DNA from: Erwinia tracheiphila
GTDB lineage: Bacteria; Pseudomonadota; Gammaproteobacteria; Enterobacterales; Enterobacteriaceae
Length of the DNA: 64,000 nt
Direction: 5' to 3'
Assembly: GCF_021365465.1 (NCBI RefSeq)
Contig: NZ_CP089932.1
Coordinates: 1,240,001 to 1,304,000, forward strand
The notes below the pieces were generated by a model, which worked only from the letters and a program-made list of their open reading frames with translations, was not told the origin of the DNA and did not search any database. The position numbers and the translations under genes were made by a program. Of this stretch, positions 9,845 through 17,619 are shown in pieces. The first letter of the stretch is position 1, and each line of letters opens with the position of its first letter.

Positions 9845-9890
9845 AAAAACTGGGTCAACATGGGAAGAGACTGGACGGAATATGTAATAA

Positions 9891-9897
9891 CGTTACA
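9891..9897. repeat. IS481 target-site duplication, left copy (CGTTACA)
   Basis: CGTTACA at 9891-9897 is repeated at 11099-11105, immediately outside the TGT...ACA ends of the IS481-family element. Confidence 0.85.
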
Positions 9898-11098
9898 TGT
9901 ATTAGTCGCGACTTGATCTGACACTGGACCTTGAAAGGTTGAGAGTTACCGGTTTTGATATGGGTGTCTAATCCTTAAACAAAACGCGAGGTAACTCTCA
10001 TGATTCATACTAACAATCCCATCATCAAACACAAAGCCGGCCTGCTCAATCTCGCCGAAGAACTCGGTAACGTATCAAAAGCCTGCAAGATCATGGGCGT
10101 GTCACGCGACACGTTTTACCGTTATCAGGAACTGGCTGCTGAAGGCGGCATCGATGCGCTGATTAACCAGAACCGCCGCGTCCCCAACCTGAAGAACCGC
10201 GCCGACGAAGCCACTGAACGCGCTGTTGTTGAATATGCCGTTGAGTTCCCGGCCCACGGGCAACACCGGACCAGTAATGAGCTGCGTAAAAAAGGCGTGT
10301 TTATCTCCGGTAGCGGCGTGCGCTCCATCTGGCAACGGCACGACCTGGAGAACTTCCGTAAACGCCTGAAGGCACTTGAGGAAAAGGTCGCCAGAGAAGG
10401 CATCGTGCTTACCGACGCTCAAATCGCAGCGCTGGAGAAGAAGGCCCACGATGACGAGGCCAGCGGAGAAATCGAAACTGCTCACCCGGGTTATCTCGGG
10501 TCGCAGGACACCTTCTACGTGGGCAATCTGAAAGGTGTGGGTCGTATCTACCAGCAGACGTTCGTGGATACGTACTCGAAAGTGGCACACTGCAAGCTGT
10601 ATACGAGTAAAACGCCGATCACCGCCGCAGACCTGCTCAATGATCGCGTACTGCCGTTCTACGAGGCTCAGGGACTGCCGATGCTGAGGATCCTGACCGA
10701 CAGGGGAACGGAGTACTGTGGTAAGGTGGAGCAGCATGATTACCAGCTGTATCTGGCCATCAACGATATCGACCATACAAAAACGAAGGCGATGTCTCCG
10801 CAGACGAACGGCATCTGCGAGCGCTTCCATAAAACTATTTTGCAGGATTTTTATCAGGTTACGTTCCGTAAGAAGTTATACGAAGACCTGGAGAGCCTGC
10901 AAACGGATCTGGACAACTGGTTGTGGCATTACAATAATGAGCGAACTCATCAGGGAAAAATGTGCTGCGGGCGTACGCCAATGGCCACGTTACTTGATGG
11001 TAAACGAGTCTGGGCAGAAAAAAATCTGAACCAGATGTAATCTGACAGACACCTGTATAAATAACCGGTAACTGTCAGATCAGGTCTGAGCTAGTACA
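9898..11098 (+). mobile_element. IS481-family insertion sequence, complete (1201 bp)
   Basis: Ends are TGT...ACA with imperfect ~26-bp inverted repeats; the best-conserved inner part is TGATCTGACA at 9914-9923 and its complement at 11073-11082. It is flanked by the 7-bp duplication CGTTACA and contains one intact transposase gene. It sits between the prophage left end and the mor-like gene. No phage gene is broken, but it separates the terminal sites from the early operon. Confidence 0.9.
10000..11040 (+). CDS. IS481-family transposase
   Basis: DDE transposase of 346 residues. The N-terminal helix-turn-helix is at residues ~15-60 (NVSKACKIMGVSRDTFYRYQ). The integrase-type catalytic core is at ~160-310, with the first Asp in QQTFVDTYSK, the second in RILTDRGTEYCG and the Glu in NGICERFHKT. 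Length is normal for the family and the frame is intact, so the element may still be mobile. ATG 10000 has CGAGGTAA 10 bases upstream. Confidence 0.93.
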   Translation: MIHTNNPIIKHKAGLLNLAEELGNVSKACKIMGVSRDTFYRYQELAAEGGIDALINQNRRVPNLKNRADEATERAVVEYAVEFPAHGQHRTSNELRKKGVFISGSGVRSIWQRHDLENFRKRLKALEEKVAREGIVLTDAQIAALEKKAHDDEASGEIETAHPGYLGSQDTFYVGNLKGVGRIYQQTFVDTYSKVAHCKLYTSKTPITAADLLNDRVLPFYEAQGLPMLRILTDRGTEYCGKVEQHDYQLYLAINDIDHTKTKAMSPQTNGICERFHKTILQDFYQVTFRKKLYEDLESLQTDLDNWLWHYNNERTHQGKMCCGRTPMATLLDGKRVWAEKNLNQM

Positions 11099-11100
11099 CG

Positions 11101-11137
<37 letters not shown>

Positions 11138-11166
11138 CACAATTCGCACCAGCCTGATTCCAGAAT

Positions 11167-11556
11167 TTACTCCTTTTTCCCCGTATCGGCATCGGGTTCA
11201 CCATCAAACAGTTTGCCCTGCATCCGATCCATTTCTTCTTTTCTGACCCGCTTCACCACGCTGTAGACCCACTGTAGCGAAACGCCAAACTTGCGGGCCA
11301 GTTCATGATGGTTGCGCCCGTCAAACTCCAGGAAGATTTCCCGATCGCGCTGGCTGACCTTCCAGACCATCCCCATCGGAAAATAGACGTTTTGCCCTCC
11401 CCAGACCTGCATCATGCGGTTAGCAACGGCCTGACCAATCTGGTCGGCAATCGCGGGTTCAATATCAATAATCTCGCGCACGGTTTCAGAGGTGTGCTGA
11501 GCTAGTTCCACCAACAGTTCAGGCCCTTTACTACGAAACTGATTCAGGTCGCTCAT
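11167..11556 (-). CDS. Mor-type middle transcription activator
   Basis: Activator of late/middle phage transcription related to Mu Mor/C. It has 129 residues with an N-terminal dimerisation segment (ELAQHTSETVREIIDIEPAIADQIG) and a C-terminal helix-turn-helix (NHHELARKFGVSLQWVYSVV). In Mu, Mor is the last step of the early programme. Here too it is the distal gene of the leftward early operon, closest to the prophage end. GGGAGGT lies just upstream of the ATG, and the gene overlaps the GemA-like gene by 4 bases. Confidence 0.88.
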   Translation of the reverse strand: MSDLNQFRSKGPELLVELAQHTSETVREIIDIEPAIADQIGQAVANRMMQVWGGQNVYFPMGMVWKVSQRDREIFLEFDGRNHHELARKFGVSLQWVYSVVKRVRKEEMDRMQGKLFDGEPDADTGKKE

Positions 11557-11978
11557 TGCTTACCTCCCGCAGCTCTGCGCTGCCACTTCTTCAGCTTCTC
11601 AATAACGTTACTGGCCTGCTCATTGCTGAGCCAGCGTAACGCGCTGATGCCTGTTTCCCGTTTAACCCACAGCGCCAGCGCCTGCTCTGAACTGTCACGG
11701 ACGATGCCCGCTGAGGCCATTTCAAGCCATAGTGCACGGATTTTTTTCGACTGTGGGTGGGTATCCAGCGGTAAACCGGCCTTGGCTTTTCCCGCAGGTT
11801 TAATACGAAAGCCCTTTTTCTTCATGGATTCCACTACGCGGTTAAGCTGGGTAACGTCCATTCCTTTCGTGGAAGCTTTGCCTGTCAGCCCCTGCAGCAT
11901 CTGTCTGTAGGTGTCCTCGTCCATTTGCAGATCGTTACGGGCAATATGAATAAGCTGTATGAGGCGCTGTTTAGTCAT
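11553..11978 (-). CDS. GemA-like regulatory protein (Mu gp16, DUF1018)
   Basis: A 141-residue protein matching the Mu Gp16/GemA family: TKQRLIQLIHIARNDLQMDE at the N-terminus, the YRQMLQGLTGKAST motif, and a C-terminal tryptophan-rich region (ALWVKRETGISALRWLS). In Mu, GemA modulates host gene expression and DNA topology; that role here is inferred from family only. ATG 11978 is preferred to GTG 11981, with GGGGGAG upstream. It is coupled to the Mor-like gene by a 4-base overlap. Confidence 0.85.
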   Translation of the reverse strand: MTKQRLIQLIHIARNDLQMDEDTYRQMLQGLTGKASTKGMDVTQLNRVVESMKKKGFRIKPAGKAKAGLPLDTHPQSKKIRALWLEMASAGIVRDSSEQALALWVKRETGISALRWLSNEQASNVIEKLKKWQRRAAGGKQ

Positions 11979-12187
11979 CACAGATCTCCCCCCTTTGACT
12001 GTCCCTTTACGTAGTCAACATATAAAGGAAGGGCCACAGGCCAGCACAGGAACATCACCGCCCAGCTAATCCAGTATTTGGCACCGCTGTAACGTGAGTA
12101 AAAACCCGAATGACGATGCAGTTCGGCAGTACACCAGCCTACGCAGCTATACCAGAACAGGGTGCATACAACAGATTCAGCCATCAT
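11978..12187 (-). CDS. Small membrane protein of the early operon
   Basis: Sixty-nine residues with two hydrophobic segments (VVCTLFWYSCVGWC and WISWAVMFLCWPVALPLYV) and a short polar C-terminus. GGGGAG lies 8 bases before the ATG, and both ends overlap the neighbouring genes by a few bases, which supports it as a real gene. No family recognised. Small two-helix proteins in this part of Mu-like genomes are common and mostly uncharacterised. Confidence 0.6.
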   Translation of the reverse strand: MMAESVVCTLFWYSCVGWCTAELHRHSGFYSRYSGAKYWISWAVMFLCWPVALPLYVDYVKGQSKGGDL

Positions 12188-12877
12188 AAGCTGCTCCCCA
12201 GTTTCCGCTGCTCCTGCCCGCTGACAGGCTGATGTAGCCGGACGTTTTCTCCCTCTTTGTAACCGACGTGGCGGGACATGTCTGCGTCACGGGATTTTCC
12301 GGCCCCACGGCCCGTGGTTGTACCTGAGTCGGGGTATTTTTTCTCAAGCCAGAGGCTGGCCAGTTCCCATTCCTCACGGGACATCGCGAACAGATGAACT
12401 TCACTGCGCACGGCCAGTACCCAGCCTTCGGCAAATTTGTCACCACGGCTGGTTTTGGTCGTGCTTTTGATTCTTTTATTCTGCTGCTGGATATAGTTTT
12501 TACGGGCCACGATTAATTGTCTGGCCAGTACTTCCCATGTATACGAGGCCAGTTCGACCCGGTCTTTATTACCGTAAAAGCCAACGCTGGAGTTAAAACC
12601 GGAATGAATAATAGACTTAACCCCAAATGCTACCTGGATAATATCCAGCAGACCCAACATGTAACGTGGCGGATTAACGCTACCTGCGGCCCAGTAGTCA
12701 CTGACGCTTTCGTCAATATCACTGAGCGCGAGGTCAGCCTGGGTGATGTTATACGCCTGCATCAGTTTCTGGGCGCGTTGCAGGGCCAGTGCAGCTTCAT
12801 GGGGGTTATCGGATTTAGCCAGCGCCAGCAGTTTTTTTTAACTTCTCCAGCATTTTTTCTTTATCAGTCATTGGCAT
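12184..12877 (-). pseudogene. DUF2786-domain protein with a frameshift at an A8 tract
   Basis: The C-terminal 192 residues are open from MQAYNITQADLAL. The conserved DUF2786 N-terminus lies just upstream in another frame: ATG 12877 (MPMTDKEKMLEKLKK) with AAAGGA ahead of it, then a run of eight A (12832-12839), after which the expected LLALAKSDNPHEAALALQ resumes in the +1 frame. Removing one A restores a ~231-residue protein. This is either a real inactivating insertion, a transcriptional-slippage site, or a homopolymer sequencing error. The DUF2786 function is not established; it is a common passenger of Mu-like early regions. Confidence 0.8.
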
Positions 12878-12880
12878 GGT

Positions 12881-13069
12881 TTAGTCCTTTGGTGTGCATA
12901 CACCACGAAGTTTGTAATCGCCATCATTGAGTTTTTTGATAGCGGTGAAAGCATCCCGACAGGCTTTTTCGCTGTTAAATTCCTGCGTATGTAATGTCAG
13001 AGTCGGTTGCATGGCGTCACTCAAAGTCATAGAGAATGGGGATGCCATCCAGAAAATAAGTACCCACAT
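12881..13069 (-). CDS. Small exported or membrane-anchored phage protein
   Basis: Sixty-two residues with a hydrophobic N-terminus (MWVLIFWMASPFSMTLSDAM) and a Cys-containing polar tail (KACRDAFTAIKKLNDGDYK ... GVCTP). The stop is 3 bases before the DUF2786 start. It resembles, in layout, the small signal-peptide protein at 20763-21029. Function unknown. Confidence 0.55.
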   Translation of the reverse strand: MWVLIFWMASPFSMTLSDAMQPTLTLHTQEFNSEKACRDAFTAIKKLNDGDYKLRGVCTPKD

Positions 13070-13071
13070 GG

Positions 13072-13290
13072 TTACTGGCCCTCATTAATAGCGCTGTTTA
13101 GTGCGTTGAGAACCAAATCAGTCATGATACCTTTTCCGTTTAGCTCAACGTGGGCAAGAATTTCACTGCGGGCCGCCTTAAGTACACCGAGATTAATCAT
13201 GACCGCACGCTGGTTGATGGCGTTCAAAGAGTTCAGTCGAGCAAGGCAGCGTGTTGCATCTTCACACGTTGTTGGCACATTAATGTTCAT
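13072..13290 (-). CDS. Hypothetical early-operon protein, 72 aa
   Basis: Starts MNINVPTTCEDATRCLARL at ATG 13290, overlapping the zinc-ribbon gene upstream by 11 bases and ending 2 bases before the next gene, so it fits a tightly packed operon. All-helical, no recognisable motif. An in-frame ATG at 13365 lies inside the upstream gene and has no ribosome site. Confidence 0.6.
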   Translation of the reverse strand: MNINVPTTCEDATRCLARLNSLNAINQRAVMINLGVLKAARSEILAHVELNGKGIMTDLVLNALNSAINEGQ

Positions 13291-13474
13291 CCGGTGCCCC
13301 CAGTGGTTCAAAGTCCATGACCGATACAAAGGTGTTGTACTGCTGGCCACAGTGAGTGCAGGCAAGAATTAAGTCGACGTGCCAGTCATTATCAATTGAT
13401 GACTGCATGAGCGTTGTTTGCACTGCAACCATGTCCTCAACTTCTTCTTTACAGTGAATGCATTTGATAGACAT
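13280..13474 (-). CDS. Small zinc-ribbon protein
   Basis: Sixty-four residues with two CxxC knuckles, CIHC near residue 5 and CTHC near residue 41, as in zinc-ribbon proteins. ATG 13474 has GAGGAA 7 bases upstream; the longer in-frame start at 13513 lacks a ribosome site. The gene lies in the early operon between DUF3164 and the 72-residue protein. Metal binding is inferred from the Cys spacing; function unknown. Confidence 0.65.
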   Translation of the reverse strand: MSIKCIHCKEEVEDMVAVQTTLMQSSIDNDWHVDLILACTHCGQQYNTFVSVMDFEPLGAPDEH

Positions 13475-13550
13475 AAATATTCCTCGGGCTGTTTTCGGCG
13501 TGCAGAAGCCCACGGCGCTGACGCCGAAATAAAAAGAAAATGAATTAAAA

Positions 13551-14162
13551 TTAAATGGCAGCTATATCTAACGGGATATTAATCAGCCTCCCGTCTTTAT
13601 CTTTCTCCCGGAAATTAATATAGGTTTTGGACATGGCCACCTGCAGCGATTCCGATATGGCCTCCATTGCCCGGTTCCAGCGCTCGTCCTGAATCTTGAC
13701 GCGGCGCAGGGAAAGAATACGCCCGGTATTAAGCTGGCCCTCTTTGTCCACCTGGAAAGCATCGCTGATGATGGCCCGCAGGTTGGCGTTCGCGCCTTCC
13801 GACCACTCGGTGACACACTCGTCTATCAGGTCTTTGGCAATTTGCAGCTCTGGCCCGAACGTCAGGGTTTCCTGCACGCGGATGGTAATCTGCTGGCCAC
13901 CGTCGAAGCTGCTGAAGGTTACGTTGCCTTTGGCACCGCCGCGCGTTCTGCCGTATTTCTCGGCCACAAGGTCTAGCCAGGCATAGCACTCATCAAAGGC
14001 ACGACGCTTGAAGTCGCTGAGTTCGTCGCGTTTAACCTTCGCGGCGGCAACCTGTTCTTTAACGAAAGAATCCATTGCAAGGTCATAGTCAGACACCTGG
14101 TCAACCGGTACCAGACGCCCCTTGCGGTCTTTCATGTAGTCTTCTTTATTTACTTCGCTCAT
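13551..14162 (-). CDS. DUF3164 family phage protein
   Basis: A 203-residue protein matching the DUF3164 family of Mu-like phages: N-terminal KEDYMKDRKGRLVPVDQV, a KYGRTRGGAKGNVTFSSFDG segment and a C-terminal tail ending in INIPLDIAAI. These genes sit immediately downstream of transposase B in many Mu-like prophages. Biochemical role unknown. There is an 18-bp gap from the upstream gene. Confidence 0.85.
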   Translation of the reverse strand: MSEVNKEDYMKDRKGRLVPVDQVSDYDLAMDSFVKEQVAAAKVKRDELSDFKRRAFDECYAWLDLVAEKYGRTRGGAKGNVTFSSFDGGQQITIRVQETLTFGPELQIAKDLIDECVTEWSEGANANLRAIISDAFQVDKEGQLNTGRILSLRRVKIQDERWNRAMEAISESLQVAMSKTYINFREKDKDGRLINIPLDIAAI

Positions 14163-14179
14163 CGTTTTGGTTCTCCGGT

Positions 14180-14452
14180 TCAGTTAATTAACGATTCCGA
14201 CCAGAAGACACGGCAGCCGTACAAAGGAAATGTTCCCTGACGAAACCGCCCCGTGCCGTTATGGCCGATGTAGCTGTAGCTTGCCTTACCCTGTTCGATC
14301 ATTCGGACACACTGGCCATTTCTGGCGATGCGGATTACCGGCATGGCACCCAAAATCATCACGCTCTGCACGGTGGCGTGCATTGCGTTCAGCACAGCTA
14401 TTGCGGACTGCAGGCTAACCAGCTGCTGGTTGATATCGGTTATGGATTTCAT
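14180..14452 (-). CDS. Putative separate 90-aa early protein (in frame with the ATPase C-terminus)
   Basis: Alternative reading of the ATPase C-terminal extension. ATG 14452 is preceded by AGGGGGGG about 6 bases upstream, a good ribosome site, and the sequence from MKSITDINQQL onward has no resemblance to AAA domains. If the G tract is truly six long in the ancestor, this is an independent gene translationally coupled to the ATPase. Function unknown. Confidence 0.5.
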   Translation of the reverse strand: MKSITDINQQLVSLQSAIAVLNAMHATVQSVMILGAMPVIRIARNGQCVRMIEQGKASYSYIGHNGTGRFRQGTFPLYGCRVFWSESLIN

Positions 14453-15622
14453 GGTTAAACCCCCCCTGACGACGTCGGCGTTGACCTGCGGAACCCCGAT
14501 TTCAGCGGCCAGATTCATGGCCGCTATCACCAGGTTACTGACGGCCAGCGGATATAGCAGGCTGACCATGCTTTTACGGTTACTGCCCGCATTGCTCAAA
14601 CGGGCGCGGATGGCTTCCACTGCGCTGGCGTCCATGATGTCGGCCAGCTGCTTACCGGCACGTTGCAGTTTGAACGTCAGAAACTCTTCCAGGCTGTTGT
14701 CCAGCGGCAGCAGTTCAACCACCTCGCAGCGCTGGACGACCTCACGGACTTCCATGTTGCGTTCGGACAGTTTGTCGGCTAGCTCCGGCTGGCCAATCAG
14801 CACGATGGACAGCAGTTTTTTAAAGCCCGATTCCAGCTCAAAGAAGCGTTTGAGGTGCTTCAGTGTCGGGATGGGCAGGCTGTGGGCCTCCTCAATCACC
14901 AGAACGTGGCTGAAGCCCGCCTGGCTGCTGTCCTTCAGGACGCGGTGCAACTGACGGAAGCGGGCGTCCTGGCTGCGTTTGATGCTCTCCAGTGGCGCGA
15001 TGGTGCTGTTAATGGCCTCGGCGATAGCAGCCGCCTTCAGGGTTTTGCCCTTCACGTCGTTGTCTTCCATGGCGATGATGTATGGCTCGATAACAATCAC
15101 CGGCGCGTTCTCGCGGTTGACGCGTTCAATCAGGTCTCGGCGCAGCGTGGATTTACCCGCGCCGGACTCGCCGATAAGCGCCAGGAAACCACCGTGACGG
15201 GCGGTCTGGAACAGTGCCTCACGCACGTAGCGGATATCCGGCGTGGTGAACACATCGTCCGCGCCCTGCATGGCTTCATCGGCGAACGGGTCACGGAAAA
15301 GGCCAAACGCTTTTTTGGTTGCTGGAAATAACACCTGCTTTTTGAGTAACATGTTCTCTGCCTCACTGAGGTTGGTTTTATCGGTAGTCCCCGCTGTACG
15401 GGGCGTGGCTGCGCCCTGTACAGCATCAAAACTCTTCGCTGTATCAATCCCCTGACTTTCCAGATACGACGCCAGACGCTGGCGCACCGCCTCCGGGCTG
15501 GTGCGGGGCCACTCGTTATGGTTCACAATCTGGGCCAGCGTGGCCTCGGAAACGGCGACGGCTCTTGCCACTGCCGCCTGCGGGATGCGGGCCTCTTTCA
15601 GTTGTTGCTTCAGTACCAGCAT
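14180..15622 (-). CDS. Phage transposition ATPase B (AAA, MuB/ExeA-like), apparently fused to a downstream small protein
   Basis: Target-selecting ATPase partner of transposase A. The N-terminal helix-turn-helix domain is at ~1-60 (QAAVARAVAVSEATLAQIV). The AAA ATPase core at ~110-330 has Walker A GESGAGKST and Walker B VLVIEEAHS, followed by a C-terminal helical domain to ~390. The last 90 residues (from MKSITDINQQL) look like a separate phage gene. They join the ATPase only because a G7 tract (14460-14466) keeps the frame open; with six G the ATPase would end ...ADVVRGV-stop just before that ATG. It lies 10 bp after the transposase A gene. Confidence 0.85.
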   Translation of the reverse strand: MLVLKQQLKEARIPQAAVARAVAVSEATLAQIVNHNEWPRTSPEAVRQRLASYLESQGIDTAKSFDAVQGAATPRTAGTTDKTNLSEAENMLLKKQVLFPATKKAFGLFRDPFADEAMQGADDVFTTPDIRYVREALFQTARHGGFLALIGESGAGKSTLRRDLIERVNRENAPVIVIEPYIIAMEDNDVKGKTLKAAAIAEAINSTIAPLESIKRSQDARFRQLHRVLKDSSQAGFSHVLVIEEAHSLPIPTLKHLKRFFELESGFKKLLSIVLIGQPELADKLSERNMEVREVVQRCEVVELLPLDNSLEEFLTFKLQRAGKQLADIMDASAVEAIRARLSNAGSNRKSMVSLLYPLAVSNLVIAAMNLAAEIGVPQVNADVVRGGLTMKSITDINQQLVSLQSAIAVLNAMHATVQSVMILGAMPVIRIARNGQCVRMIEQGKASYSYIGHNGTGRFRQGTFPLYGCRVFWSESLIN

Positions 15623-15632
15623 GTCTTCCTCC

Positions 15633-17402
15633 TCAGTTGCCGTTAACAGTGCTGATAACGCTGTTGTGGGCCGGAGCGGTCAGGGTGGTCATCACTTCGT
15701 CCAGTGCGGTTTCCTGTACGCCATCCGGGTACTGTGCCGCTAACTGGCGATAATGCTCTGGTGTCCACGTCTGCCCGCAGGCCGAGAACTTCTCGCGCAG
15801 GATTTTTGCCGCTTCCACATGGGTCAGCGGACGCTGCTCAATACGCGGCCCGCGCACGTCTGAAGCCTGGCCGCGCTTCGGCATATAGGCCGGAAGCGTG
15901 GTGTCGTCGATATGTTTATACGGGTCAAGTCGCCCGCCGAACGGCAGCGCCTTCGCCTTGCGGGCCGCTGCGGCATCGGCGGCGTTATCCGTGCCGGTGA
16001 CCAGCGCTTCGATTTCTTTGGCCGCTGTCTGTGCCGGGGTCTCCGGCAGGGCTTTGTAGCTTTCGCCAAATACCGCCGCGCTTTCGGCAAAGCCGAACTC
16101 GTTCTTTCTGACCTCTTCAACCAGGAAGAACGTCTCGTGGCCGTCTTCGCCGGTCAGCACTACCTGCGCCACATCGCTGCGCCATGGGTTGCGGGTAATC
16201 ATCAGTTTTTCGCCGACCAGGACGCCAGGCACCGTCGAAACATCAAACTCAGCGCCCCGGAACGGCACCCGCAGTTTTGATGTGACCTTACGGCTTTCCG
16301 GCGCGGCCACCGCCAGTTCGCGGCATACCTCAACAGACGGCGCTTTCTTCAGCTGCTCAGCGCTGATTTTCAGCCAGATATCCGTGCGGGTTTTACGGTG
16401 GCGGCTGTGTATTTCCGTGGCATTAAAGTGGCTACGCCACCTCGCAGCTTTTACATTGAGCTCTTCCAGACTATTAACAGGCTGGAATTTCAGGCCCGGC
16501 TCAAATTTACGTTCGATAATGTCGCGAGCCTTCTCCACCTGACCTGTTGCGCGGGCGTTATGCGGCTTATGTGCGATCAACTCAATGCCCAGCGACTTAC
16601 ACATGTTTTTCGTCATGCCAGCGGTGTTGGCAGAGCCGGGGTCGAGGTAGAGTATTTTTGGCACGCCGTGCAGCACGTCAGCGCCGCCGCGTTCCTGCAT
16701 CGCATTGATAAGAACGGAACAAAGGTTTTCACCGGACTCCGCGCCCATCACGTACTCAACGTAAATCCAGCCACTGGTGTGGTCGGTAAGCTCATAGCTC
16801 CATACGCGGTCACTGGCGATGCGGGCGATATTGGCGGGTTTGTTCTTGTAAAATTGCGCGCTGTCCATTACCTGCAATCCCTTATGGCCGTTGCTCAGGT
16901 AATAAAGCGTGCAGAGTGAAGCATCAATCTCCCAGACGTGATTGGGGTGCAGGCTGGCCATTTCGGATGACGGGGCCGGGGCGTCCAACTGTTCCGGGTG
17001 CAGGCCATAGTTACGCAGGGCGCGGCTGATGGTGTCCTCTGATAGCGGAAAGAACTCGCCGGTTTCTTCATCCATTCGACCTGCAGTAATCAAGCCGTTA
17101 GTGCGCAGGGTCTTCACCGCATCAGCGATGGAATACAGGCGCTTGCCGTTCTTACGTGTAGATTCGCGCAGCGTGGCGGATATCAGTGAAGCCTCTTTAC
17201 GGGTCAACGTACTTTGTCCGGCGTCGGTGCGCTTTTTACGTTTATCAGTCACGGAAACCTCCTTCAGCTTGCGCAGCAACGTTGCGCGGGACATACACAG
17301 TTCAGCGCAGGCAGCATCGTATATCGCACCACGATTACCGTGCCCCGCATCACGCGCCGCGCGGGCAACAGATACCAGTCGTTCAGTCAGGGCGGCACTC
17401 AT
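15633..17402 (-). CDS. Phage transposase A (BcepMu-type, integrase core)
   Basis: DDE transposase that inserts and replicates the phage genome. It has 589 residues: an N-terminal DNA-binding region with a helix-turn-helix (YDAACAELCMSRATLLRKL), an rve-type catalytic core at ~165-330, and a C-terminal B-interacting region. Candidate catalytic residues are the Asp in HVWEIDASLC, the Asp in ILYLDPGSANTAG and the Glu in ATGQVEKARD. The frame is uninterrupted. Its probable binding sites are the 23-bp-spaced repeats at both prophage ends. Confidence 0.92.
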   Translation of the reverse strand: MSAALTERLVSVARAARDAGHGNRGAIYDAACAELCMSRATLLRKLKEVSVTDKRKKRTDAGQSTLTRKEASLISATLRESTRKNGKRLYSIADAVKTLRTNGLITAGRMDEETGEFFPLSEDTISRALRNYGLHPEQLDAPAPSSEMASLHPNHVWEIDASLCTLYYLSNGHKGLQVMDSAQFYKNKPANIARIASDRVWSYELTDHTSGWIYVEYVMGAESGENLCSVLINAMQERGGADVLHGVPKILYLDPGSANTAGMTKNMCKSLGIELIAHKPHNARATGQVEKARDIIERKFEPGLKFQPVNSLEELNVKAARWRSHFNATEIHSRHRKTRTDIWLKISAEQLKKAPSVEVCRELAVAAPESRKVTSKLRVPFRGAEFDVSTVPGVLVGEKLMITRNPWRSDVAQVVLTGEDGHETFFLVEEVRKNEFGFAESAAVFGESYKALPETPAQTAAKEIEALVTGTDNAADAAAARKAKALPFGGRLDPYKHIDDTTLPAYMPKRGQASDVRGPRIEQRPLTHVEAAKILREKFSACGQTWTPEHYRQLAAQYPDGVQETALDEVMTTLTAPAHNSVISTVNGN

Positions 17403-17611
17403 CGGTTATGCCTCCTGCCGTTTTATCTCTGGTTCAGGTTCGGTCAGCCAGGACGGGGCAGCATTTCCAGTAGGCTCATCAGGCAGGTCAAAGGTAGAGC
17501 GCAGGCTGCGGGCCGCGTATTCCAGCTCGCAGATAAGCCCGGCCATAAAATCCCTTGGCGTATCAATTTGGTTATCTGAGCAGTAAGCGCAAAGGGTTTC
17601 GAAAGCGCTGT

Positions 17612-17619
17612 ATAGACGA
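17612..17619. repeat. ISL3 target-site duplication, one copy (ATAGACGA)
   Basis: ATAGACGA at 17612-17619 is repeated at 18935-18942, directly flanking the ISL3-family element; 8 bp is the usual ISL3 duplication length. Confidence 0.95.
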
